From assembly GCA_900552095.1 (NCBI GenBank), contig URYM01000005.1, positions 1-19,939 of the forward strand: a stretch of DNA of 19,939 nucleotides. The letters are read 5' to 3'. Of the stretch, positions 13,246 to 19,939 are shown in pieces. The position numbers were made by a program, and so were the translations under genes. The DNA comes from an uncultured Blautia sp. GTDB lineage: Bacteria > Bacillota > Clostridia > Lachnospirales > Lachnospiraceae. Numbering within the stretch: the first letter of the stretch is position 1; every line of letters starts with the position of its first letter. The notes below the pieces were generated by a model. That model did not search any database. It worked only from the letters and a program-made list of their open reading frames with translations, and was not told the origin of the DNA.

Positions 13246-15819
13246 ATGAAATTATCAGAAAAGTTATTTGGCACGCACAGCCAAAGAGAGCTGAAGAGAA
13301 TTGCAGGTACTGTAGATAAGATAGAAGCTCTCCGTCCTCAGATGCAGCAGATGAGTGATGAGGAGCTGAAAGACCAGACCAGAAAATTCAAGGAACGTCT
13401 GGGGAAGGGAGAGACCCTGGATGATCTTCTTCCGGAGGCATTTGCCACTGTCCGCGAGGCAGCCAAGCGTGTCCTTAATATGGAGCATTACCGGGTACAG
13501 CTGATCGGCGGCATTATTCTTCATCAGGGACGAATCGCGGAGATGCGTACCGGTGAAGGAAAGACGCTGGTATCCACACTTCCCGCTTATTTGAACGCTC
13601 TGGAAGGCAAGGGAGTACACATTGTAACGGTCAATGATTATCTGGCTCACCGTGATGCTGAGTGGATGGGAAAAGTACATGAGTTCCTGGGCCTGACTGT
13701 GGGTGTTGTGCTCAACAGCATGAAAAATGATGAGCGCCGGGCTGCTTATAACTGCGATATTACTTATGTCACCAACAATGAGATGGGATTCGATTATCTG
13801 CGTGACAACATGGTGATTTATAAAGAGCAGCTGGTTCAGAGAGGACTTCACTATGCGATCATCGACGAAGTGGATTCTGTGCTGATCGATGAGGCCAGAA
13901 CGCCTCTTATTATTTCCGGCCAGAGTGGAAAATCCACCAAGCTTTATGAGGTCTGTGATATTCTGGCAAGACAGCTGGAAAGAGGAGAGGCCAGCGGTGA
14001 GATGACCAAGATGGCAGCCATCATGGGTGAAGAGATCACGGAGACCGGGGATTTCATCGTAAATGAGAAAGACAAGATCGTAAATCTGACGGAGCAGGGT
14101 GTGAAGAAAGTGGAGAACTTCTTCCACATTGAGAACCTGGCAGATCCGGAGAATCTGGAGATTCAGCATAATATCATTCTGGCTCTGAGAGCCCATAATC
14201 TGATGTTCCGGGATCAGGACTATGTGGTGAAGGATGAGCAGGTTCTGATCGTGGATGAATTTACCGGCCGTATTATGCCGGGGCGGCGCTATTCTGACGG
14301 GCTTCATCAGGCGATCGAGGCCAAAGAACATGTGAAAGTGCGCCGGGAGAGCAAGACGCTGGCTACGATTACGTTCCAGAATTTCTTTAATAAATTTGAG
14401 AAAAAGAGCGGTATGACAGGAACGGCTCTTACTGAGGAGCAGGAGTTCCGTGATATCTACGGCATGGATGTTATTGAGATTCCCACCAACAAGCCGGTAG
14501 CCCGTGTGGATCTGGATGACGCGGTCTATATGACAAAGAAAGAGAAGTATCGCGCTGTGGTCCGGGCGATCAAAGAGGCGCATGAGAAACAGCAGCCGGT
14601 TCTGGTGGGAACGATCAATATTGATACTTCTGAACTGCTTTCCGGAATGCTGCGCCGGGAAGGAATCCAGCATAACGTACTGAATGCCAAGTTCCATGAG
14701 ATGGAGGCGGAGATTGTGGCGCAGGCCGGACAGGCCGGGGCAGTTACTATTGCCACCAATATGGCAGGCCGTGGTACGGATATTAAGCTGGATGAAGTGG
14801 CAAGAGCAGCCGGAGGACTTAAGATCATCGGTACAGAACGTCATGAGTCCAGACGTATTGACAATCAGCTGCGCGGACGTTCCGGCCGTCAGGGAGATCC
14901 GGGAGAATCCCGCTTTTATCTGTCCTTGGAGGATGATCTGCTTCGCCTGTTCGGCTCTGAAAAGCTGATGGGGATCTTCACGCATCTGGGTGTGGAGGAG
15001 GATGAGCAGATTGAGCACAAGATGCTCTCCGGAGCCATTGAGAAAGCGCAGAAGAAGATCGAGAGCAATAACTACGGAATCCGTAAGAATCTGCTGGATT
15101 ACGATCAGGTAAATAATGAGCAGAGGGAGATCATTTACAAGGAGCGCCGCCGTGTTCTGGATGGAGAGAATATGCGGGATGCTATTTATAAAATGATCAC
15201 GGATATTGTAGACAATACTGTGGATATGTGTATCAGTGATGATGTAGATGCGGAAGACTGGGATCTGCATGAGCTGAATTCGGTACTGCTTCCCCTTATT
15301 CCGCTGCAGCTTCTTACGCCCGGCAGAGTGGAGGGGCTAAAGAAAAACACGCTGAAGCAGAAGTTAAAAGAAGAAGCGGTGAAGCTTTATGAGATGAAAG
15401 AGACAGAATTCCCGGAACCGGAACATTTAAGGGAGCTGGAGCGGGTGATTCTTCTCAAAGTGATCGATCAGAAATGGATGGATCACATCGACGATATGGA
15501 TCAGCTCCGTCAGGGAATCGGCCTTACCGCTTACGGTCAGAGAGATCCCAAAGTGGAGTATAAGATGGCAGCCTATGAGATGTTTGATGGAATGATCAGC
15601 TCGATCCAGCAGGATACGATCCGCCTTCTGTATCACGTCCGGGTGGAGCAGAAAGCGGAGAGAGAACAGGTTGCGCAGGAGACCGGAACCAATAAGGATG
15701 AGACCGGACCGAAGAAACCGGTGCAGAGAGCGGACAAGAAGATCTATCCCAATGATCCCTGCCCCTGCGGAAGCGGAAAAAAATATAAACAGTGTTGCGG
15801 AAGAAAACCGGTGCAGTAA
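13246..15819 (+). CDS. secA: Protein translocase ATPase SecA
   Basis: The 857-residue motor ATPase that drives preproteins through SecYEG. The Walker A loop is MRTGEGKT (100-107) and Walker B is IIDEVD (205-210), followed by the [12 protein letters not shown] helicase-like block. Other visible landmarks are [14 protein letters not shown] (176-189) and, in the second nucleotide-binding fold, [35 protein letters not shown] and [14 protein letters not shown]. The C terminus has the zinc-binding SEC-C motif [14 protein letters not shown] with C839, C841, C850 and C851, used for SecB or phospholipid contact in other species. Start ATG 13246 follows AGGAG. prfB, often found after secA in Bacillota, is absent; a convergent gene follows instead. 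Confidence 0.98.
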   Translation: MKLSEKLFGTHSQRELKRIAGTVDKIEALRPQMQQMSDEELKDQTRKFKERLGKGETLDDLLPEAFATVREAAKRVLNMEHYRVQLIGGIILHQGRIAEMRTGEGKTLVSTLPAYLNALEGKGVHIVTVNDYLAHRDAEWMGKVHEFLGLTVGVVLNSMKNDERRAAYNCDITYVTNNEMGFDYLRDNMVIYKEQLVQRGLHYAIIDEVDSVLIDEARTPLIISGQSGKSTKLYEVCDILARQLERGEASGEMTKMAAIMGEEITETGDFIVNEKDKIVNLTEQGVKKVENFFHIENLADPENLEIQHNIILALRAHNLMFRDQDYVVKDEQVLIVDEFTGRIMPGRRYSDGLHQAIEAKEHVKVRRESKTLATITFQNFFNKFEKKSGMTGTALTEEQEFRDIYGMDVIEIPTNKPVARVDLDDAVYMTKKEKYRAVVRAIKEAHEKQQPVLVGTINIDTSELLSGMLRREGIQHNVLNAKFHEMEAEIVAQAGQAGAVTIATNMAGRGTDIKLDEVARAAGGLKIIGTERHESRRIDNQLRGRSGRQGDPGESRFYLSLEDDLLRLFGSEKLMGIFTHLGVEEDEQIEHKMLSGAIEKAQKKIESNNYGIRKNLLDYDQVNNEQREIIYKERRRVLDGENMRDAIYKMITDIVDNTVDMCISDDVDAEDWDLHELNSVLLPLIPLQLLTPGRVEGLKKNTLKQKLKEEAVKLYEMKETEFPEPEHLRELERVILLKVIDQKWMDHIDDMDQLRQGIGLTAYGQRDPKVEYKMAAYEMFDGMISSIQQDTIRLLYHVRVEQKAEREQVAQETGTNKDETGPKKPVQRADKKIYPNDPCPCGSGKKYKQCCGRKPVQ

Positions 15820-15824
15820 GCAGT

Positions 15825-15863
15825 AAAAAAGAGGCAATGTTCTGAAAACATTGCCTCTTTTTT
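15825..15863. terminator. Bidirectional terminator between secA and the convergent membrane-protein gene
   Basis: AAAAAAGAGGCAATGT (15825-15840) pairs perfectly with ACATTGCCTCTTTTTT (15848-15863), a 16-bp stem with A-runs on one side and T-runs on the other, so it works in both directions. The last two bases overlap the stop codon of the minus-strand gene. Confidence 0.93.
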
Positions 15864-16326
15864 AATGTGCGCCGTTGGCAGCACCTGTTATTTTGTTTTT
15901 CATGCGTTTGAAAAAGCCAGGTTTCTTCGGCGGCGGGGTCAGTGCTCCGCGCAGCCCTTTAGCGCCTACAATATAAATGCCGCTGACAGTGGCTTTGATC
16001 TCCTTTTTAACAGGGAGAATATCGAAAACCTGCTCTTCTGCAACCAGGGTCATGATCCTGGGACCTACTTTTGCTTTTACAATGGGAAGCTTTGCCCGGC
16101 GCATCAGCTTTGGCGTCTGATCGATCACCATCTGAGGAAGACCGGATTCTTTGATTTTCATACGCTTTTTATCGATAATCAGCATAGATACGGTCTGCTT
16201 GGCAGCCTCGATCTGTTCCTGCTGAGCCTCCTGCTTTTTCTGCATTCTTTTGCCGACAAAGTAAAGAACGGCAAGAATGACGGCCACTATGGCCAGAATG
16301 ATCAGTAATATTGCCCACCACTCCAT
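15862..16326 (-). CDS. Uncharacterised single-span membrane protein
   Basis: A 154-residue protein with an N-terminal membrane span (about 4-26) after a short MEW start, then a Gln/Glu/Lys-rich helical stretch (27-45). A compact basic domain follows (46-128), with VSMLIIDKKRMKIKESGLP near 46-64 and VKKEIKATVSGIYIVGAKG near 106-124, and the C-terminal tail is basic and proline-containing. The start at 16326 follows a good GGAGG site. The soluble part should face the cytoplasm if the basic region follows the positive-inside rule. I do not recognise the family, though proteins of this layout occur in Lachnospiraceae. It converges on secA and shares its terminator. Confidence 0.82.
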   Translation of the reverse strand: MEWWAILLIILAIVAVILAVLYFVGKRMQKKQEAQQEQIEAAKQTVSMLIIDKKRMKIKESGLPQMVIDQTPKLMRRAKLPIVKAKVGPRIMTLVAEEQVFDILPVKKEIKATVSGIYIVGAKGLRGALTPPPKKPGFFKRMKNKITGAANGAH

Positions 16327-16398
16327 AGATAATCCTCCACCACGTATTCTTATTCTTGCATCGGATAAGTCAGAATCATATTTTTCCGATACGAATCT

Positions 16399-16427
16399 AT
16401 TCTATCATTCTTTGACCTAAAAGGCAA
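16399..16427 (-). promoter_or_regulatory. Promoter of the uncharacterised membrane-protein gene
   Basis: On the minus strand TTGCCT (plus 16422-16427), 17-nt spacer, TAGAAT (16399-16404), with an extended TGA before the -10. The leader is about 65 nt. Confidence 0.6.
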
Positions 16428-16465
16428 ATATAAATTTTGAAGAGGGGAATTCCCGTGCTTATTGG

Positions 16466-16494
16466 TGGACGCGGCTTCGGGGGTGTGGTATACT
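16466..16494 (+). promoter_or_regulatory. Promoter of the deacetylase-like / FKBP operon
   Basis: TGGACG (16466-16471), 17-nt spacer, TATACT (16489-16494), with an extended TGG before the -10. A 7-bp hairpin ACGGGAT/ATCCCGT (16501-16507 with 16517-16523) begins near the predicted transcription start and may stabilise the 5' end. Confidence 0.65.
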
Positions 16495-16561
16495 TTATAA
16501 ACGGGATTGGATAAAGATCCCGTATTGTGTGAAAAAACGGGTCAGATAAGGGGATAACCAC

Positions 16562-18103
16562 ATGGAAAAAAGGCAAAGAGGGTCATCACAGGAGATTGAC
16601 CTGGAAAGTCAGAAGAGGAGAGCCCGGAGGAGAAGGGAACAGCAAAGGAAAGCACGCAGAAAAGCGAGGCTGCTGCGGGCTTTCCTGCTGCTGGTGCTTT
16701 TTCTGGTCCTGATCGGCTGCATCTGGGGAGTTGCGGCAGGGATCCGGTTCGGTATTGTGAGAAAGGCAGAGGACAGAAAGGAGAAGGAACAGCAGATCGC
16801 CCAGGAGGAGGAGCTGCATGCTCAGAAGGAAAAGAGAATCGAAGAGGCCAGGGAAATGGCTACGGTTTATGATTATCAGGGCGCAATCGATCTTCTGAAA
16901 GGCATTGAGGGTTACGAAAATGATGAAGAACTTCTGAAGGCGCTGGCTGATTTTGAGTCAGCGAAATCTACGCTGATCAATGTGGATGTGATGAAGATCC
17001 CGCATATTTATATCGGAAGCGTGTGCGTGGATCCGGAATATACGTTCAGCAAGGAGGATTCTTCCTGGGTTTCTACAGTGAATAAAAACTCGATCACTGT
17101 TTTTGAACTGAATCAGATGCTGGATCAGCTGTATGAAAATGGCTATGTGCTGGTGAGCATCCGCGATCTGATCAGGGAGACGGAGACAAAAGACGGAGGG
17201 ATTCTTTATACCAGGGGAAAGATCATGCTTCCGGAGGGAAAGAAAGCCTTTATTCTGTCGCAGGATGATGTAAGCTATCCATTTCTGCTCCAGAACAGCG
17301 GATTTGCTTCCCGGATGATTCTGGACAGTCAGGGAAAAGTGACCTGTGAATATGTCCAGCAGGACGGAAGCACCGTTACCGGTGATTACGATCTGGTACC
17401 GATCCTGAACAGGTTTATTGAAGAGCATCCGGATTTTGTGTATAAAAATGCCAGACCGACGCTGTGTCTGAGCGGATATAACGGGATTTTGGGTTATCGT
17501 ACCAGTCAGAACCTGGGAGAGACCGCAGAATTTGGAAATATTTATGCGGATTATGGGGTTTTTGATTATCAGGCAGAGATTGAAGCGGTAAAGCCGGTAC
17601 TGAAAGCTCTCTCCGATGAGGGATGGACTTTTGCTATGAACGGATACGCTTCCGTCAATTACAGCGGAGAGTATGAAGATGTCAGCGAAGATGTGCAGAA
17701 ATGGCAGGACAATGTGGGCAGGATCCTGGAGAGCGCCACGGGGAAAAATGCGGACATTCTGATGTTCCCGTTTGGATCTGATATTGCAGACTGGCGCGGC
17801 TACGATGGAAATGAGAAGTTTTCACTGCTGTATAATCAGGGAATACGTTTTTTCTGCAATATCCAGCAGGGAGACCGTTATTGGGTACAGATTCATGAAA
17901 ATTATGTGCGCCAGGGGCGCCGGGCAGTAAACGGACTGCGTATGTATCAGGATCTGAATGAGGGCACAGACTGGCTCTCAGATCTTTTTGACGTTTCGTC
18001 GGTGTACGATGTGAGAAGGCCCACTACCGGACTGGCCGGAAAAGGAAGTGCTTCCGGAGGAAACGGAGGAACCGTGCAGAGTAAGCCGGAGACAGAAAAT
18101 TAG
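16562..18103 (+). CDS. Membrane-anchored polysaccharide-deacetylase-like protein, active site degenerate
   Basis: A 513-residue type II membrane protein: an Arg/Lys-rich cytoplasmic tail (1-38), one membrane span (about 39-62), a charged helical stalk (66-100), a short helical repeat-like segment (101-135), then an extracellular domain of NodB/carbohydrate-esterase-4-like layout. The first NodB motif appears as LSQDDVSY (232-239) with both aspartates. LCLSGYNGILGYRT (301-314) and FPFGSD (402-407) are further family-like blocks. Where relatives have the metal-binding H-x-x-x-H, this protein reads GWTFAMNGYASVN (354-366), with N360 and S364 at the histidine positions, so catalysis is doubtful. 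The C-terminal tail is Gly/Ser-rich. ATG 16562 follows AAGGGG. The next gene starts 15 nt downstream, so they are likely co-transcribed. It may bind rather than modify glycan (inference). Confidence 0.72.
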   Translation: MEKRQRGSSQEIDLESQKRRARRRREQQRKARRKARLLRAFLLLVLFLVLIGCIWGVAAGIRFGIVRKAEDRKEKEQQIAQEEELHAQKEKRIEEAREMATVYDYQGAIDLLKGIEGYENDEELLKALADFESAKSTLINVDVMKIPHIYIGSVCVDPEYTFSKEDSSWVSTVNKNSITVFELNQMLDQLYENGYVLVSIRDLIRETETKDGGILYTRGKIMLPEGKKAFILSQDDVSYPFLLQNSGFASRMILDSQGKVTCEYVQQDGSTVTGDYDLVPILNRFIEEHPDFVYKNARPTLCLSGYNGILGYRTSQNLGETAEFGNIYADYGVFDYQAEIEAVKPVLKALSDEGWTFAMNGYASVNYSGEYEDVSEDVQKWQDNVGRILESATGKNADILMFPFGSDIADWRGYDGNEKFSLLYNQGIRFFCNIQQGDRYWVQIHENYVRQGRRAVNGLRMYQDLNEGTDWLSDLFDVSSVYDVRRPTTGLAGKGSASGGNGGTVQSKPETEN

Positions 18104-18118
18104 GAGGAAAGACAGAAC

Positions 18119-19228
18119 ATGAAAAAAAGATGGATAGGAATTTTACTGGTAGCAGGACTTGTGAGTATTCTGGGCGGCTGTGAGAAGAAGGAAGCGTCGG
18201 ATGACACGAAGGCGGAGGCGACAGCGACGCCGGAAGCAGAAGAGAAAGAGAGCCTGGAAACACTGGATATAGAAAAGTATGTAAAAGTAGGGGAATATAA
18301 GGGGATTGCGCTGACAGAAGAAAATATTTCCGTCAGTGAGGAGGAGATCGACGCTGAGATTCAGGAACGTCTGTCTCAGAATCCTCTGGCAGTGCCGGAA
18401 GGAATTGCGGAAGAGGGAGATCTGGTCAATATTTCCTATGTGGGCAAGATGGAGGGAACTGCTTTCGAGGGCGGTACAGCGGAGAATCAGGAGGTGATCA
18501 TCGGATCCAAGATGCTGATTGACGGATTCGAGGATGGAATGATCGGCATGAAAACAGGAGAGACCAAAGTTTTGAACCTGACTTTCCCGGAGGATTACAA
18601 TGAGGAGCTGGGCGGAAAAGCAGTGGAGTTTACCGTTACGATGAATTCTGTGAGCAGAGCTCCGGAAAGTCTGACAGCAGAATGGATTGCGGCGAATTCA
18701 GAGGTACAAACAGAAGAAGAGTATCGTCAGCAGGTACGCGGTGAAATGGAAAATATGAAAAATCTGCAGGCGGAAGAGAACAAAAAGATGGCTGCCTGGC
18801 AGCAGGTTGTTACAGGAAGTGAAGTTCTGGAGTATCCGGAGTTTCTTCTGGAGGAAGGAAAGAATATGCTGAAAGAAAATCTTTCCGGATATGCGCAGAT
18901 GATGGGAATGGAGCTGAGTGAGTTCCTGGCAGCTCAGGAAATTACCGAAGAGGATTTTGAGGCGCAGTGTGAAGAATTTGGAAAGAGCATTGCAGCGCAG
19001 AAACTGGTGATGCAGGCGATCAAAAAGGCAGAGGGTATGGAAGATACAGATCCGGAAGCACAGGAACTGCTGCAGCAGTATGCGGAAAATGCAGGAATGA
19101 ATGCGGAACAGCTGCTGGAGACTTACGGGGAAGAAGAAATCTACCAGAGTATTACACTGGATCGGGTTTGCGGATTGATTCTTGAACAGGCAGTCCTTCA
19201 GCCGCAAAATGAACAGACAGCTGAGTGA
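18119..19228 (+). CDS. Trigger-factor-like FKBP peptidyl-prolyl isomerase lipoprotein
   Basis: A 369-residue lipoprotein: signal peptide with lipobox LGGC (C21 lipidated), an acidic linker (22-50), then YKGIAL and a helical segment (60-85). An FKBP-type isomerase domain of the trigger-factor kind spans about 98-180, including GDLVNISYVGKMEGTAFEGG, IDGFEDGMIGMKTGE and LTFPEDYNEELGGKAVEF. A long helical C-terminal region (190-360) resembles the trigger factor/SurA chaperone arms. The N-terminal ribosome-binding domain of true trigger factor is missing and replaced by the lipoprotein signal. It probably helps secreted proteins fold on the outer face of the membrane. AGGAGGA (18102-18108) is its ribosome binding site, 15 nt after the deacetylase-like gene. 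Confidence 0.88.
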   Translation: MKKRWIGILLVAGLVSILGGCEKKEASDDTKAEATATPEAEEKESLETLDIEKYVKVGEYKGIALTEENISVSEEEIDAEIQERLSQNPLAVPEGIAEEGDLVNISYVGKMEGTAFEGGTAENQEVIIGSKMLIDGFEDGMIGMKTGETKVLNLTFPEDYNEELGGKAVEFTVTMNSVSRAPESLTAEWIAANSEVQTEEEYRQQVRGEMENMKNLQAEENKKMAAWQQVVTGSEVLEYPEFLLEEGKNMLKENLSGYAQMMGMELSEFLAAQEITEEDFEAQCEEFGKSIAAQKLVMQAIKKAEGMEDTDPEAQELLQQYAENAGMNAEQLLETYGEEEIYQSITLDRVCGLILEQAVLQPQNEQTAE

Positions 19229-19252
19229 TAAAGCAGAAGGGGGAAGAAGGGG

Positions 19253-19939
19253 ATGAGCAGTAAGACGAGAAGTTCAGGAGAAGTTCACGCGCACAAAAAC
19301 GGTGGCTTTCACAGTAGTCTGGGTTTTGTTCTGGCCTGTGTGGGTTCAGCTGTCGGCATGGGCAATATCTGGATGTTTCCCTATCGGGTAGGACAATACG
19401 GAGGAGCGGCTTTCCTGATCCCGTATCTGATTTTTGTGGCGATTTTCGGAACGGTAGGTCTGTCAGCAGAATTTGCCATCGGGAGAAGAGCAGGAACCGG
19501 GACGCTGGGTGCGTACCGTTATTGCTGGGAGAGCAGAAAAAAGGGAAAAGTGGGAGCGGTGCTGGGATGGATTCCGCTCCTGGGATCTCTGGGAATCGCC
19601 ATCGGCTATGCTATTATTGTGGGATGGGTAGTCCGCTCTCTGTGGAGTTCCCTGAGCGGAGAAATTCTGAATGTGGATGCGGCTGAATTTTTCTCGGCGA
19701 TGCAGCAGGATTTCAGCAGTATTCCCTGGCATCTGATCGTGATTATTCTGGCGGCAGTAATCCTGATGTTCGGAGCGACCAGCGGAATTGAGAAAGTAAA
19801 CAAAGTGATGATGCCTGCCTTCTTTGTTTTATTTGCTGTAATTGCGGTGCGGGTAGTATTCCTGCCGGGGGCGCTGGAAGGTTATAAATTTCTTTTTGTT
19901 CCCCGATGGGAGTATCTTCTGAAGGCGGATACCTGGGTG
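19253..19939 (+). CDS. Sodium-dependent transporter, NSS (LeuT-fold) family, 3' partial
   Basis: The first 229 codons of a sodium:neurotransmitter-symporter family protein; the frame remains open to the window end. Transmembrane segment 1 carries GSAVGMGNIWMFPYR (31-45), aligning with the LeuT unwound helix where A33, V34 and N38 correspond to LeuT sodium ligands A22, V23 and N27. IGRRAG and GWIPLLGSLGIAIGYAIIVGW follow the family order (segments 2 and 3). Such carriers couple sodium entry to uptake of amino acids or related amines. ATG 19253 is 24 nt after the lipoprotein stop with AGAAGGGGG (19235-19243) upstream, so it may be co-transcribed with the FKBP gene. Substrate cannot be told from the visible part. 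Confidence 0.9.
   Translation, partial: MSSKTRSSGEVHAHKNGGFHSSLGFVLACVGSAVGMGNIWMFPYRVGQYGGAAFLIPYLIFVAIFGTVGLSAEFAIGRRAGTGTLGAYRYCWESRKKGKVGAVLGWIPLLGSLGIAIGYAIIVGWVVRSLWSSLSGEILNVDAAEFFSAMQQDFSSIPWHLIVIILAAVILMFGATSGIEKVNKVMMPAFFVLFAVIAVRVVFLPGALEGYKFLFVPRWEYLLKADTWV

Noticed and set aside
13264..15270. 668-codon minus-strand open frame
   Set aside because: It is fully antisense to secA, which is certain; the long frame follows from secA codon usage.

Overview
The window comes from a Gram-positive gut-type Clostridia chromosome, most likely Lachnospiraceae. Support for this is strong AGGAGG-type ribosome binding sites, consensus vegetative promoters, lipoprotein signal peptides, the hpf-secA pair, a lysine riboswitch in front of dapA-dapB, and DUF3100, DUF819 and degenerate deacetylase-like families common in that group. 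No mobile element, CRISPR array, tRNA or rRNA gene was seen. Coding density is high and most gene ends carry a recognisable intrinsic terminator.

Layout. (1) 1-916 is the 3' part of a nucleotidyltransferase-family gene that starts before the window. (2) 894-2896 is the lysine-biosynthesis unit: a promoter inside the 3' end of the previous gene, a lysine riboswitch with a Shine-Dalgarno-sequestering hairpin, dapA, dapB and a terminator. (3) 2942-5575 is an M20 amidohydrolase followed by a DUF3100 membrane protein and a small membrane protein. (4) 5650-10762, minus strand, is a four-gene operon in the order DUF819 membrane protein, transglutaminase-like protein, PepV-type dipeptidase, dipeptide epimerase. 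It is driven from a perfect TTGACA-17-TATAAT promoter through a roughly 220-nt leader that contains an intrinsic terminator. (5) 11052-11548 encodes a small lipoprotein with 11-residue repeats. (6) 11684-12463 is a stand-alone hisA of the eukaryotic (yeast HIS6) type. (7) 12490-15863 is hpf and secA. (8) 15862-16326, minus strand, is an uncharacterised single-span membrane protein sharing a terminator with secA. (9) 16466-19939 is a membrane-anchored deacetylase-like protein, a trigger-factor-like FKBP lipoprotein, and the start of a sodium-dependent (NSS/LeuT-fold) transporter that runs off the window.

How the parts may work together. Regions 3 and 4 are two convergent peptide or acyl-amino-acid scavenging units. 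Each pairs a membrane protein of unknown substrate with M20 hydrolases, and they meet at a shared terminator at 5593-5624. Region 4 resembles the Bacillus ykf murein-peptide salvage operon in logic: uptake, cysteine-type peptide cleavage, epimerisation of an L,D-dipeptide, then dipeptide hydrolysis. Different families fill the transporter and endopeptidase roles. This is the best candidate for an undescribed system here; its substrate is inferred, not shown. Region 9 looks like cell-envelope or secreted-protein folding functions close to secA.
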